Position numbers and translations under genes: made by a program
Assembly: GCA_039030175.1 (NCBI GenBank)
Contig: JBCCER010000009.1
Coordinates: forward strand, 1-53,296
Direction: 5' to 3'
Origin: JANQGH01 sp039030175
GTDB lineage: Bacteria > Pseudomonadota > Alphaproteobacteria > DSM-16000 > Inquilinaceae
Length of the DNA stretch: 53,296 nt
The notes under the pieces: generated by a model
The model's database searches: none
Seen by the model: only the letters and a program-made list of their open reading frames with translations
Told to the model about the DNA's origin: nothing
Shown here: piece after piece, positions 43,230-52,425 of the stretch
How the letters are laid out: the number at the start of each line of letters is the position of its first letter
How positions within the stretch are numbered: the first letter of the stretch is position 1

Positions 43230-43257
43230 AATATGGGTGGCGGGGGGCAGATGTCAA
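43230..43257 (-). promoter_or_regulatory. Sigma-70-type promoter for hpf
   Basis: Seen on the minus strand: -35 TTGACA (43252-43257), 16-base spacer, -10 CATATT (43230-43235), leaving a leader of about 70 bases to the hpf ATG. It lies in the 148-bp rpoN-hpf gap, the rest of which is A/T-rich. Confidence 0.55.
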
Positions 43258-43301
43258 GCGGTGAGCCGTGTCCTCCCTAACTGATTGAAAATATTTATAA
43301 A

Positions 43302-44837
43302 TTAGGCACTCAAACTCTTCTCTCGGCGGCGTCGCGTCGACGACGGGATGTTCATGCCTTCACGGTATTTTGCCACCGTTCGTCGAGCAATGTCGATGCC
43401 GCATGTACCTAACATGGCGGCAATTCGGTCGTCGGACAACACCTCATCGGGGGATTCATCGGCGATCAGGGTCTTGATCCGGTGGCGCACCATCTCTGCC
43501 GAATGGGCGTCCTCACCTTCGGTCGAAGCAAGCGCGGTGGAGAAGAAGTATTTCAACTCGAACATGCCGCGCGGCGTGGCAATAAATTTGTTGCTTGTCA
43601 CGCGGCTAACGGTGCTTTCATGCATCTCGATTTCGTCAGCAATGTCGCGCAGTATCAGGGGTTTAAGACCGCTGACGCCATGATGCAGAAAGTCGCTTTG
43701 GCGCCGAACGATCTCGGTCGCTACCCGCAATATCGTGGTGGCGCGTTGATCGAGCGCCTTGACCAGCCAATTGGCGCTTGCAAGTCGATCATTCAAATAG
43801 TTGCGATCTGCCGGACTCTTCGCTGTCTGGCGGATCGAGGCATGATAGTCCCTATTGACCAAAACGCGGGGCAGGGTGTCGTGATTGAGCTGGATGAGCC
43901 AACCATTGGCACCATCGCTGCGTACCATGACATCTGGCACCACGACGGGACTGGCGCCGCCCGCGAAACGTTGGGCCGGCTTGGGATCAAGTGCCCGAAT
44001 TTCGGTCACCATGTCGATAATGTCCGACCGGTCCTGGCGGCATACGCGACTGAGCGCCGCATAGTTTCGTTCCGCAAGCAGGTTGAGATTGTCCAGCATC
44101 GTCGCCATTGCCGGGTCCAGGCGGTCTCGCTCGGCCAGCTGTAGAGCAAGGCATTCCCGCAGTGATCGCGCGAATAGGCCCGGCGGATCGAACTGTTGGC
44201 AATGGCCGAGGGCGACGTCGACCAATGCCGGTTCGACGCCTAGGGCGTTAGCGATCTCCTCTGAAGACGCCGTCAGATAGCCCGCATCATCCAGGCAATC
44301 GACCAGATAGGCGGCAACCAGGCGGGTTTCGGCATCCTCGATCGCGGTATGGGCCTGGCGCAAAAGGTGATCGCGCAAGGTCTCGGGCGCGCTGGCAATA
44401 TCTTGCCAGTCAAAACCGTCCGATGACGAACGAAGCGGGCTTCCGGCTTCGCCCCAACTGCCCAAGTGCCAACCGGATTCGGTTTCGGGCACCTCGAGAC
44501 TATCGGCGGGCCTTTCTCCGGTCCAAATCTCCGTGCTGTCAAGGTCCAGCGCCTGATCGGCGACATCACTTGCCGTAGCATTTTCTGCCACCCGATCTGT
44601 CGCAACGACTGGCGTTTCCGCCGCCGCCGTCGAGTTTGCTTGATCGCTTTCGATCTCGGGCGCAGCCGCGGCGTCTTCTGTTGCCGGTTCTAGGAGCGGG
44701 TTTTCCGCCAGTTCCTTCTCGACATAGGCCACGAGCTCAAGGTTCGACAATTGCAGCAGTTTGATCGCTTGCTGCAATTGCGGCGTCATCGCCAGCGACT
44801 GGGTCTGGCGAAGGTCTAGGCGCTGGGTTAGGGCCAT
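43302..44837 (-). CDS. rpoN: RNA polymerase sigma-54 factor RpoN
   Basis: Seen: 511 aa. Region I at the N-terminus (LDLRQTQSLAMTPQLQQAIK), acidic region II (about 60-140), core-binding region III and the C-terminal RpoN box ARRTVAKYREGMNIP. Full length. Known: directs polymerase to -24/-12 promoters with enhancer-binding proteins. Context: lptB directly upstream, hpf and ptsN downstream. Confidence 0.96.
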   Translation of the reverse strand: MALTQRLDLRQTQSLAMTPQLQQAIKLLQLSNLELVAYVEKELAENPLLEPATEDAAAAPEIESDQANSTAAAETPVVATDRVAENATASDVADQALDLDSTEIWTGERPADSLEVPETESGWHLGSWGEAGSPLRSSSDGFDWQDIASAPETLRDHLLRQAHTAIEDAETRLVAAYLVDCLDDAGYLTASSEEIANALGVEPALVDVALGHCQQFDPPGLFARSLRECLALQLAERDRLDPAMATMLDNLNLLAERNYAALSRVCRQDRSDIIDMVTEIRALDPKPAQRFAGGASPVVVPDVMVRSDGANGWLIQLNHDTLPRVLVNRDYHASIRQTAKSPADRNYLNDRLASANWLVKALDQRATTILRVATEIVRRQSDFLHHGVSGLKPLILRDIADEIEMHESTVSRVTSNKFIATPRGMFELKYFFSTALASTEGEDAHSAEMVRHRIKTLIADESPDEVLSDDRIAAMLGTCGIDIARRTVAKYREGMNIPSSTRRRREKSLSA

Positions 44838-44848
44838 TTGGCGAGTGT

Positions 44849-45682
44849 TTAGAGGCTAAACCGTTCACCGAGATAGACCCGGCGGACGTCCTTATTGGCA
44901 ACAATATCGTCGGGCTGACCTTCCATCAGAACCCGACCGTCATGCAAGATATATGCCCGATCGACAATATCCAAGGTTTCGCGGACATTGTGATCGGTGA
45001 TTAAGACACCGATGCCGCGATCACGCAGATGGCTGACAAGGTCTCTTATGTCGCCAACCGCAATCGGGTCGATGCCGGCAAGCGGTTCGTCGAGTAGCAT
45101 GAAATGGGGGTGGGAGGCGAGCGCCCGCGCAATCTCGACCCGTCGCCGCTCACCGCCCGACAGCGCCAAGGCCGAGGCCCGTCTCAAATGCGTCAGCGAG
45201 AATTCGGCCAAGAGATCGTCCAAGATGACTTCCCGCGCCTCGCGGTTGGGCTCGGTCACCTCGATCACCGCACGGATGTTCTGTTCGACCGTCATGCCCC
45301 TGAAGATCGAGGCTTCCTGGGGCAGGTAGCCGATGCCAAGCCGCGCGCGCCGATACATGGGCAGATGGGTCAGATCCTGGCCATCCAGCTCGATTGTCCC
45401 GGTGTCTGCCGCAATCAAACCCATGACGATGTAAAAGCAGGTGGTCTTTCCGGCACCGTTGGGGCCTAACAAGCCGACCGCCTCGCCTCGCTGAAGGCGC
45501 AGCGAGACATCGCGCAGGACTGGCCGTTTGCGGTATTGCTTGCCCAGATTGTGAGCGCTTAGCCCAGTATTTTCCGAAACCAGACGCGGCCTTGGGGTCT
45601 CTTCCTCCGGCGGGTCCGCGTCTAGGACGGCGCTTAGACCGTCGAGGCCTGCAGACTCGTTTTCCTGCTCGCGATTGCTCAT
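44849..45682 (-). CDS. lptB: LPS export ABC transporter ATP-binding protein LptB
   Basis: Seen: 277 aa. An N-terminal extension of about 40 residues precedes the ABC domain; Walker A GPNGAGKTT, Q-loop YLPQEASIFRGM, signature LSGGERRRVEIARAL and Walker B MLLDEPLAGIDPI are LptB-like. ATG overlaps the lptA stop (ATGA). Known: drives LPS extraction from the inner membrane with LptFG and LptC. Confidence 0.94.
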   Translation of the reverse strand: MSNREQENESAGLDGLSAVLDADPPEEETPRPRLVSENTGLSAHNLGKQYRKRPVLRDVSLRLQRGEAVGLLGPNGAGKTTCFYIVMGLIAADTGTIELDGQDLTHLPMYRRARLGIGYLPQEASIFRGMTVEQNIRAVIEVTEPNREAREVILDDLLAEFSLTHLRRASALALSGGERRRVEIARALASHPHFMLLDEPLAGIDPIAVGDIRDLVSHLRDRGIGVLITDHNVRETLDIVDRAYILHDGRVLMEGQPDDIVANKDVRRVYLGERFSL

Positions 45683-46485
45683 TCGGTCGCGTCTTCTTCC
45701 GGTACCAGCAAACCGCGAACCAGCCCCTCGCCCTCGGACTGGGACAGCAAGCGACTAACACCTGTGTCGAGATTTACTTCGGCGATATCGCCGGCCAGTT
45801 GATTCTGGCCCCGCGTGATGCGCACCGAGCCGGTCAGCGTCGCGACATTGTTCACCGCGTCGTAAACGCCTTCCTCGGCGGTTGCGATCCCATCAGGGCT
45901 TGTCACGCGGACATTGCCCTGCGCCAGAACACGGTCGAGTTCTTGGTCGCCACTTGAGCCAGAAACCACATAGGCGGTGATCGTATCGGCCTCGATCTGC
46001 TGGCCTTCACGCTCGACGACAGCATTGCCGCGGGCCACCGCCACGCCGGTTCGTTGATTGTATTCGAGACTGTTGGCGGTGACGCGATCCTGATCGCTGG
46101 TCAGCGACACGTTGCTGCCCGTAAGCGTGAAGGTTTCGTCCGTGAGATTGTAAACTGCACGGTCGCCCCTGATTTGGGTTTCCTCGGCGTCGATTTCGAC
46201 GCCTCCTTCTGCCGTCAATCGATAGATTTCGGTATTTCCATCATCGCCTTCGCGATAGTCCGCCGTTAGCACCTCGGCGCGAACCTCGTTCGGCCCCTGC
46301 TGAACGCGGGCGTTGCCGCGGGCAATGTATTGTTGCGACTCGCTGTGCCATTCCAGCGCTTCGCTGGCGTCGATTTCGATCGGCCCGTCGCCGGTGTCGA
46401 GGTTAAGAAGCTGAGCCGATGCCGATGCCGCACACAGCAGCCAAGAGCCTGTTGCCAAAGCTATGAAAAGTGATCGCGCCATCAT
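45679..46485 (-). CDS. lptA: LPS transport periplasmic protein LptA
   Basis: Seen: 268 aa from the tandem ATG after AGGGCACG; the frame extends to 46611 inside lptC but that start is rejected. Signal peptide ARSLFIALATGSWLLCAASA with cleavage near ASA-Q. OstA-like beta-jellyroll repeats follow (SQQYIARGNARVQQG, RTGVAVARGNAVVEREG, VLAQGNVRVTS). Longer than E. coli LptA, as usual in Alphaproteobacteria. Bridges LPS across the periplasm. Confidence 0.9.
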   Translation of the reverse strand: MMARSLFIALATGSWLLCAASASAQLLNLDTGDGPIEIDASEALEWHSESQQYIARGNARVQQGPNEVRAEVLTADYREGDDGNTEIYRLTAEGGVEIDAEETQIRGDRAVYNLTDETFTLTGSNVSLTSDQDRVTANSLEYNQRTGVAVARGNAVVEREGQQIEADTITAYVVSGSSGDQELDRVLAQGNVRVTSPDGIATAEEGVYDAVNNVATLTGSVRITRGQNQLAGDIAEVNLDTGVSRLLSQSEGEGLVRGLLVPEEDATE

Positions 46486-46513
46486 ACTCGTGCCCTGTCT
46501 TTCTCGCCGGACT

Positions 46514-47251
46514 TCAGTTGCCGGCCGGCGGCTCTTGCTGGCCGCCGCGTTCAACCACCATATGGGCCGGCCCGCGGAAGATAACCGTTGCCCCCTCGTC
46601 ACGCACCTCAAATCCCTCTGCCGTCACTGTCGCTTCGTCCGCCTCCGCTTCGACGGGCTGACTGCCCCAAACATGATTATCGCTGATATTGACGATGATT
46701 TCATCGGTTCGAAACACCGTGCCATCGAAGTGCGACACGACGACATTGCCCGTCAGTTCAACCTCACCCTTGGTCTGGTCGAGCCGCCCATAGGTCGATT
46801 CCACACGCGCCGTTTCACCTTCGGCCAAAGTGATCACGCCACGCAGATTGTCGAGCTCGATCAGCTCAGGATTGTCGATGTCTTGGTAAGCGAGATCCCC
46901 TTCGATCTCGAAGGGTCGGCCAGATTCGTCAAGTCCTGTAAACCGCGGGTTGATGATCTGAGCTTCGCCGCTGGCCTGAAAGTCCGGCGTATCGATTGCC
47001 ACGCCGGTGTCCGTCTGTTCTTCGATTGTCTGCTCAATCGTGGGCCACATGATCACGACGATAATCATCAGCACGGCGATAATCGGCAGTAGCAGCTTCA
47101 ATACCCCGACCAGCACAGAGTGGCCCCGGCCGCCGGTAACCTTTCGTGTCCTCGGCGTGAAACGGCTCAGGCGCTCGGTGTCGGCGCGGGGTTGCTGGAT
47201 CGGTACCGAACCGGCCGTGTTAGAGACGGTAGTGCCGGAGGACGATGTCAC
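46514..47251 (-). CDS. lptC: LPS export system protein LptC
   Basis: Seen: 245 aa. A cytoplasmic N-terminal tail of about 45 residues, one transmembrane segment VLKLLLPIIAVLMIIVVIMW, then a periplasmic LptC jellyroll domain (DTPDFQASGEAQIINPRFTG, IELDNLRGVITL). ATG overlaps the kdsD stop. Known: anchors the LptBFG complex to LptA. Confidence 0.9.
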   Translation of the reverse strand: MTSSSGTTVSNTAGSVPIQQPRADTERLSRFTPRTRKVTGGRGHSVLVGVLKLLLPIIAVLMIIVVIMWPTIEQTIEEQTDTGVAIDTPDFQASGEAQIINPRFTGLDESGRPFEIEGDLAYQDIDNPELIELDNLRGVITLAEGETARVESTYGRLDQTKGEVELTGNVVVSHFDGTVFRTDEIIVNISDNHVWGSQPVEAEADEATVTAEGFEVRDEGATVIFRGPAHMVVERGGQQEPPAGN

Positions 47252-48243
47252 GCCACGCCTGCCCTCAGGCAGTCATGCATGTGCAAGATGCCAACCGGCT
47301 GCCTTCCGTCATCGACGACAAAGAGACTGGTGATGCCGCTTTCGTTCATCATGCGCAGCGCTTCCTCGGCTAACGCGGAGGGCGCGATCGTTCGCGGATT
47401 CAGCGTCATTACGGCGTTGACCGTCCGGCCGAGTAGGTCATTGGCCATGTGACGGCGCAGATCGCCGTCGGTCAGTATTCCAATCAGTTCGCCTGCAGGC
47501 GATCGGATGCCGACGACACCAAATGTCTTGGCGGTCATCTCTAGCAAGGCGTCGCTCACCTTGTCTTGCGGATCGGCCAACGGGATTGCGTTGCCTGTAT
47601 GCATCAGATCGCGCACCCGCTTGAGCCGCCCTGCAAGGGCGCCGCCCGGATGAAACACGCCAAAATCCTCAGACGAAAAGCCCCGGCGGCGCAGCAATGC
47701 AATCGCCAAGGCATCGCCCAATGCCATCATCATCGTCGTAGAGGTCGTAGGCGCCAGGTTCAAAGGGCACGCTTCGGCCGTATCCGGCAATTCCAGCACG
47801 ATGTCAGCCTGCTCACCCAGCGGGCTGTCCGCCTTGCTCGTCATGGCGACTAAGGTCTGGCCAAATCGTTTCGTGAACGCGATGACATGGGCCAACTCGG
47901 ACGTAGTGCCGGAGTTGGACAAAGCCAGGACCAAGTCGTCGCGCGCGATTACGCCCAAATCGCCGTGGCTGGCATCGCCGGCATGAACGAAATGAGATTG
48001 GGTGCCCGTAGAGGCCAGCGTTGCGGAAATCTTGCGCCCTACCAAGCCGCTCTTGCCGATACCGGTGATCACAACGCGGCCGGCAGTTTGGAATATTGCC
48101 TCCACTGCGTCGTCGAACCTTTGGTCCAGAAATCCGGCGAGCGCGCTCAGCGCTGTGGCCTCAAGCCGAAGCACCTCCACACCGGCGCGGCGGGTTTCGC
48201 TCTCGGTCTCGGGCAGCTTGGTTTTTCTGGCGCTAACCGCCAT
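47248..48243 (-). CDS. kdsD: Arabinose-5-phosphate isomerase KdsD/KpsF
   Basis: Seen: 331 aa. SIS domain with GRVVITGIGKSGLVGRKIS near residue 55 and HGDLGVIARDDLVLALSNSG, then two CBS repeats (about 210-330). Known: converts ribulose-5-phosphate to arabinose-5-phosphate for KDO synthesis. Heads the lpt-rpoN block, the standard order. Confidence 0.93.
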   Translation of the reverse strand: MAVSARKTKLPETESETRRAGVEVLRLEATALSALAGFLDQRFDDAVEAIFQTAGRVVITGIGKSGLVGRKISATLASTGTQSHFVHAGDASHGDLGVIARDDLVLALSNSGTTSELAHVIAFTKRFGQTLVAMTSKADSPLGEQADIVLELPDTAEACPLNLAPTTSTTMMMALGDALAIALLRRRGFSSEDFGVFHPGGALAGRLKRVRDLMHTGNAIPLADPQDKVSDALLEMTAKTFGVVGIRSPAGELIGILTDGDLRRHMANDLLGRTVNAVMTLNPRTIAPSALAEEALRMMNESGITSLFVVDDGRQPVGILHMHDCLRAGVA

Positions 48244-48313
48244 TACGATTTCCTTTTATCCGACCGAGACGCAGTCAGCCAAACCAATATGTAGTCTAAC
48301 GAATTTCGCTGGC

Positions 48314-48937
48314 CTAATGGGCAAATATGTCGACTTCTGGCCAGCCTGCCAAATCCAAGTCAGCCCGAATCGGCACGAAATCAAAACATGACTGCGCCAA
48401 GTCCAGTCGATCTTCGCGTCTAAGCATGTTTTCTAAATGTTCTTTCAACTGATGAAGATAAAGTACATCGCCTGCCGCGTAGCTGATTTGCTCTTTAGTT
48501 AGAGTTTCAGCCCCCCAATCCGACGATTGCTGTTGCTTGGAGATATCAAGATCGAGCAATTCTCGGCAAAGATCGCGAAGTCCATGGCGGTCGGTGTAGG
48601 TGCGCGCCAGCTTCGACGCGATCTTGGTGCACCAAAGCGGCCGGCAATCAATATTGAGATGGGCCTTCAAGGTCGCCACGTCAAATCGCGCAAAGTGAAA
48701 CAGCTTGAGCCGATCGGGATCTTCCAACTGATGCCTAAGATTGGGCGCCGATCCCTGGTTATTTCCGATCTGCACCAGATGGGCCGTTCCGTCGCCGCTC
48801 GACAGCTGTACCACACAGAGTCGATCGCGGGCGGGCTGAAGGCCCATCGTTTCTGTATCGACAGCAATGACCGGACCCAGATCGACCCCGTCCGGCAAAT
48901 CCCCGTGATGAACGCTGATGGCTGCGGATTTGGTCAT
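48314..48937 (-). CDS. Ribonuclease D-like 3'-5' exonuclease
   Basis: Seen: 207 aa from the ATG with AGGCGG upstream; a longer start at 48982 would reach the T run of the tRNA terminator and is rejected. DEDD exonuclease motifs: IAVDTETMGLQP (ExoI), HFARFDVATL (ExoII) and YAAGDVLYLHQL (ExoIII). The HRDC domains of full RNase D are absent, as in short alphaproteobacterial forms. Known: trims RNA 3' ends. Confidence 0.9.
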   Translation of the reverse strand: MTKSAAISVHHGDLPDGVDLGPVIAVDTETMGLQPARDRLCVVQLSSGDGTAHLVQIGNNQGSAPNLRHQLEDPDRLKLFHFARFDVATLKAHLNIDCRPLWCTKIASKLARTYTDRHGLRDLCRELLDLDISKQQQSSDWGAETLTKEQISYAAGDVLYLHQLKEHLENMLRREDRLDLAQSCFDFVPIRADLDLAGWPEVDIFAH

Positions 48938-48984
48938 TTCACATGCCGCCTGGTCGCTGGCCGATTGAGGCAGCCGCGCCACTC

Positions 48985-49013
48985 AAAAGAAAAAACCCGC
49001 ACATAGTGGCGGG
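48985..49013 (-). terminator. Rho-independent terminator of tRNA-Leu
   Basis: Seen on the minus strand: CCCGC (49013-49009), 8-base loop, GCGGG (49000-48996), then TTTTTT and further T-rich sequence. It lies 31 bases past the tRNA 3' end. Confidence 0.8.
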
Positions 49014-49043
49014 CCTGTCGGGCGGCGGCTGCCGTTCAAATGA

Positions 49044-49130
49044 TGGTGCCCAGAAGAAGACTCGAACTTCCACGACCTTTCGGCCACAGGTACCTGAAAC
49101 CTGCGCGTCTACCAATTCCGCCATCTGGGC
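49044..49130 (-). tRNA. tRNA-Leu (CAG anticodon)
   Basis: Seen: 87 bases including an encoded CCA. Acceptor GCCCAGA pairs with TCTGGGC; the D-arm has GGCGGAATTGGTAGACGC; the anticodon stem CAGGT/ACCTG encloses TTCAGGT, giving CAG; a long variable arm (GTGGCCGAAAGGTCGT) marks a class II tRNA; the T-arm has AGTTCGAGTCT. All features fit leucine. Promoter and terminator flank it. Confidence 0.96.
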
Positions 49131-49147
49131 ATTATCTCTGCCGCCGA

Positions 49148-49176
49148 TAGGTATTCACCTCGCCCGGGCTTGTCAA
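49148..49176 (-). promoter_or_regulatory. Promoter of tRNA-Leu
   Basis: Seen on the minus strand: perfect -35 TTGACA (49171-49176), 17-base spacer, -10 TACCTA (49148-49153), with a start expected near 49141, about ten bases before the mature tRNA. The rest of 49177-49317 holds only the leader of the divergent NDUFA9-like gene. Confidence 0.75.
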
Positions 49177-49317
49177 CCGCCGCAAGGTCTCTTGGAATGG
49201 TCGGTGGTGCATGCTGACGCTGGCGTCTGGCGATTTGCTTTCAGCTTCGATATAAGCGGCATTGATCTCGGCCCTCACATGCGATGGGCCGGCATTGCCG
49301 TAGAGGATACGCAAGCC

Positions 49318-50307
49318 ATGGCCTTCCGCGCTGCCGAACCAAAAGTCGTCACGGTCGTTGGTGGATCGGGTTTCCTGGGCCGCTATATCGTAAGGGAACT
49401 TGCCCTGCGCGGCTGGCGTGTTCGCGTCGCCGTACGCAATACGGACCGGGCCTTGTTCCTGCGCCCGATGGGCGTGGTCGGCCAGATCGTCCCGGTCTTT
49501 TGCAACATACGGGACGATGCCTCGGTGGCCGCCTGCGTCGACGGCGCGGATATTGTCATCAATCTGGTGGGCCTGCTCTACGAAAAGGGGCGCCAGACGT
49601 TTGATGCTGCCCATAGTGATGGGGCCGCGCGCATTGCTCGGTTGGCGAAGCAAGCCGGCGTCGGTCGCCTCATCCACGTCTCTGCTCTCGGGGCGTCTTC
49701 CGCCTCGCCGTCGCGGTACGCGCAGACCAAGGCGACCGCCGAAGAAGGCGTTCTTGCGGCGTTTCCTGAGGCCACGATCGTGCGCCCGTCCATCGTGTTC
49801 GGGCCGGAGGACGGTTTCTTCAACCTATTCGCGCGGCTGTCTCGCTATGCGCCGATGCTGCCGTTGATCGGCGGCGGAAACACGCGCTTTCAGCCCGTCT
49901 ATGTGGTGGACGTCGCCTCGGCGGTTATTGCCTGTTTGGACAATGCGCAAACCGAAGGTCAGACCTACGAACTGGGCGGGCCGAAGATATATAGCTTCAA
50001 GCAGTTGATGGAGCTCATCCTGACCGAAACCAGACGCAAGCGTGGGATGGTTCGCGTGCCGTGGTGGGCGGCCAGGATCCAAGCAACGTTCTTGGGGATG
50101 ATGCCAAAGCCGCTCTTGACCCGCGATCAGGTGGTCTTGCTGCAGGCTGACAACGTCGTTTCACCCGAAGCCAAGACTCTGTCCGATTTAGGCATCGAGC
50201 CGACACCCGTTGAAACCGTCTTGCCGACCTATCTGGACAAGTATCGCGTCGGCGGTCGCTACGCTTCCAGCGGTCTTGCCGCGCCAGGCAATGGCGGCTC
50301 GGCCTAG
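49318..50307 (+). CDS. Complex I NDUFA9-like NAD(P)-binding protein
   Basis: Seen: 329 aa from the ATG with AGAGGA ten bases upstream; an earlier in-frame ATG at 49279 lacks a site and the frame further up crosses the tRNA. Atypical SDR with VTVVGGSGFLGRYIVREL at the N-terminus, INLVGLLYEKG, HVSALGASSASPSRYAQTKA with Tyr-Lys and VRPSIVFGPEDGFFN. Known: alphaproteobacterial homologues of the mitochondrial complex I subunit NDUFA9. Inferred: NADPH-binding accessory or quinone-related role. Confidence 0.88.
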   Translation: MAFRAAEPKVVTVVGGSGFLGRYIVRELALRGWRVRVAVRNTDRALFLRPMGVVGQIVPVFCNIRDDASVAACVDGADIVINLVGLLYEKGRQTFDAAHSDGAARIARLAKQAGVGRLIHVSALGASSASPSRYAQTKATAEEGVLAAFPEATIVRPSIVFGPEDGFFNLFARLSRYAPMLPLIGGGNTRFQPVYVVDVASAVIACLDNAQTEGQTYELGGPKIYSFKQLMELILTETRRKRGMVRVPWWAARIQATFLGMMPKPLLTRDQVVLLQADNVVSPEAKTLSDLGIEPTPVETVLPTYLDKYRVGGRYASSGLAAPGNGGSA

Positions 50308-50349
50308 CGTCGACCGAGGCCGGATCGGCCGTCACCAAGGAGAGATCGC

Positions 50350-50568
50350 ATGCGAGGCTTGAGTTGGGGCATCGCCGCTATTTGGAGCCTGCTTTGCTGG
50401 GGCGCTTACGGCGTGGTCAGTCTTATAGCCTGGATACTCGCCACCGTTGGCCTCAGCTCCGTCCCGATCTTGGGCTGGATCATCGGTTTCGTCCTGGGGC
50501 TAGGCGTTTGGATCATCGTCGCCGTTTGGCTGATCGGTCTCGCCGTCATCCTGCTGTTTCGCCGCTGA
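50350..50568 (+). CDS. Small two-helix membrane protein
   Basis: Seen: 72 aa with AAGGAG before the ATG. Almost entirely hydrophobic: one segment at about residues 8-32 and one at about 40-68, ending FRR. No recognised family. Its last 23 bases overlap the end of the convergent esterase gene. Inferred: inner-membrane protein, function unknown. Confidence 0.7.
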   Translation: MRGLSWGIAAIWSLLCWGAYGVVSLIAWILATVGLSSVPILGWIIGFVLGLGVWIIVAVWLIGLAVILLFRR

Positions 50569-51568
50569 GTCGACTGGCCAAAAATGGCAAGCTCTCATCC
50601 ATTCGGTAGTCGATGCTGAAATGGTTGTCTTCGAACTCTTGATACTCATGATCCACGCCAAGCGCGTCCAGCCTTCGGCTTAGTCGGCGGGCCCCGTAGA
50701 GGAGGTTGAACTGATCCCGGGTGCCGCAGTCGATAAATAGAGCCTTCATTGCCTTTAGATTGTCGATATGGTCGTCGACCATCACAAGCGGATCCCAGGC
50801 CAAATGCTTAGCCCAGCGGTCTTCGATGAATTCGCACGTGTCCAGCGTGACCGGAAGGCGGATTCCTAGGAAGGCGTCTGGGTCAGGGTCATAGGTTGCG
50901 GCCATCGCTAGCACCATCAGGGCGTGGATATCGTCGCTCGACGGGTTGTTCTCGCTCTCAAAGGCCTCGATAAAGTCCTTGATTGACCCGCGCTTGTCGA
51001 TCGCCTGCAGGGTTTTCGGAAAGTCGCCCGTAAACAGAAGTTCGAACCCCATATCGCCCGAATGGCAGGCCGCCGCCGCCCAAAAGGAACCGCCATGGCG
51101 CATGGCGTGGACGATGGCGCCATATCCGCCCGAGCTTTTCCCGAACACACCTCGCCGTCCCTCGCCGCCGCAAGAGAACTGTTCTTCAACAAGCGGTACG
51201 GCTTCTTGCAGCAGGTAGTCTTCCCACTGCCCCATGGCGCTAGAGTTGATGTATTGGTTGCCGCCAAGCCTGGTGAAACAGTCCGGGAACGCGACCACGG
51301 CCGGCGGCATCAGATCGTTGTGAACCAGCCGGTCCAGTCGCCGGGGCAGGTTCTCGCCGAAGTTCTTCCAGTTGGTGTGACTAAGACCGCTGCCGGTGAA
51401 GCCGGCCAAATCGACGAGGAGGGGCAGGCCAGCGCCGTCATGGCCGGCCGGGGTGTAGACGTCGATGGCGCGCCTTGAAGGGTCGCCGAGCATATTGTCG
51501 CCAAGCAGGGCGCTGTCGCACCAAAGGCGTTGGACGGATCCCGTTGGTAGGCTGTGGTCGTGGCGCAT
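50546..51568 (-). CDS. Esterase family protein (esterase D-like alpha/beta hydrolase)
   Basis: Seen: 340 aa from the ATG preceded by GGAG nine bases up; the longer frame to 51673 lies in uppP. Nucleophile motif VFGKSSGGYGAIVHAMRHG, oxyanion-type LLVDLAGFTGSG and C-terminal FEDNHFSIDYR with the His fit the EstD/Esterase_phd family. No signal peptide. Known: broad carboxylesterases. Convergent 23-bp overlap with the small membrane protein. Confidence 0.82.
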   Translation of the reverse strand: MRHDHSLPTGSVQRLWCDSALLGDNMLGDPSRRAIDVYTPAGHDGAGLPLLVDLAGFTGSGLSHTNWKNFGENLPRRLDRLVHNDLMPPAVVAFPDCFTRLGGNQYINSSAMGQWEDYLLQEAVPLVEEQFSCGGEGRRGVFGKSSGGYGAIVHAMRHGGSFWAAAACHSGDMGFELLFTGDFPKTLQAIDKRGSIKDFIEAFESENNPSSDDIHALMVLAMAATYDPDPDAFLGIRLPVTLDTCEFIEDRWAKHLAWDPLVMVDDHIDNLKAMKALFIDCGTRDQFNLLYGARRLSRRLDALGVDHEYQEFEDNHFSIDYRMDESLPFLASRLSGETAG

Positions 51569-51588
51569 CGCCGAAATCTCCGTGGCGG

Positions 51589-52425
51589 TCAGGTGTAGAG
51601 GGCGTAAAGAAGAACGAGGCCTAGCAGAACTCGGTAGATCACAAAGGGCGTAAAGCTGGCGCGCTTTAGCCAAGCCATCATGGCAGCGATGGCTACTAGT
51701 GCGGTGATGAAAGCAAGGCTGCCCGCTATGACCGCATCGCCAGTCAGCCTGGCATCATCGGCGTCGGCAAGGTCGAGCCCGGCCAACAAGCCGGCGCCAA
51801 GGATGGCTGGAATCGACAGCAGCATCGAAAATCTTGCAGCTTCGGAGCGCTGCAAGCCCAGGGCGCGGCCTGCCGTCATGGTGATACCGGACCGGCTGGT
51901 GCCTGGTATAAGCGCTAGGCATTGGGCCAGCCCCACGAGCAAGGCGCCGCCCAGTCTCATCTGATCGATCCGGGCGGTTGACGGATACAACCGGTCGGCT
52001 AGCCCTAGCAAGAGACCGAAGCCGATGGTCGTCCACGCGATGATCTCGACGCTGCGAAACAGGTCTGGTCCGAACCGATGTAGGGCAGCACCGGCCAGGA
52101 CGACCGGAATGGAGGCCACGATCACGAAGATCGCCAGGCGAGTGCCTTCTCGCCGACGGCCCGTCAGCAGGCTGAGCACGCCCCAAATCATGCCGGCCAC
52201 GTCGCGCCAGAAATAGATGATCACCGCCAGAAGCGTTCCGACATGGACGGCCACATCGATCAACAGGCCCTGATCGCTCCAGCCCGTGAAAAAGGGCACC
52301 AGTACCAGATGGGCGCTGGAGCTAATCGGCAGAAATTCGGTGATGCCCTGGACCAATGCCAGGATGATGAGCTGGATTAGGGGCAAAAGGCTGTCCGTTT
52401 CGGAGTCGCGGTCGCTGTATAACAT
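51589..52425 (-). CDS. uppP: Undecaprenyl-diphosphatase UppP/BacA
   Basis: Seen: 278 aa, about eight membrane segments. Both active-site signatures are present: QGITEFLPISSSAHL near the N-terminus and LIPGTSRSGITMTAGR near the middle. The start is uncertain; an in-frame GTG at 52446 would add seven residues, and neither has a clear ribosome site. Known: recycles the C55 lipid carrier for peptidoglycan and LPS and confers bacitracin tolerance. Confidence 0.92.
   Translation of the reverse strand: MLYSDRDSETDSLLPLIQLIILALVQGITEFLPISSSAHLVLVPFFTGWSDQGLLIDVAVHVGTLLAVIIYFWRDVAGMIWGVLSLLTGRRREGTRLAIFVIVASIPVVLAGAALHRFGPDLFRSVEIIAWTTIGFGLLLGLADRLYPSTARIDQMRLGGALLVGLAQCLALIPGTSRSGITMTAGRALGLQRSEAARFSMLLSIPAILGAGLLAGLDLADADDARLTGDAVIAGSLAFITALVAIAAMMAWLKRASFTPFVIYRVLLGLVLLYALYT

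Noticed and set aside
43482..44144. Plus-strand frame of 220 codons opposite rpoN
   Set aside because: Antisense to a highly conserved gene, no motif, no promoter or ribosome site seen.
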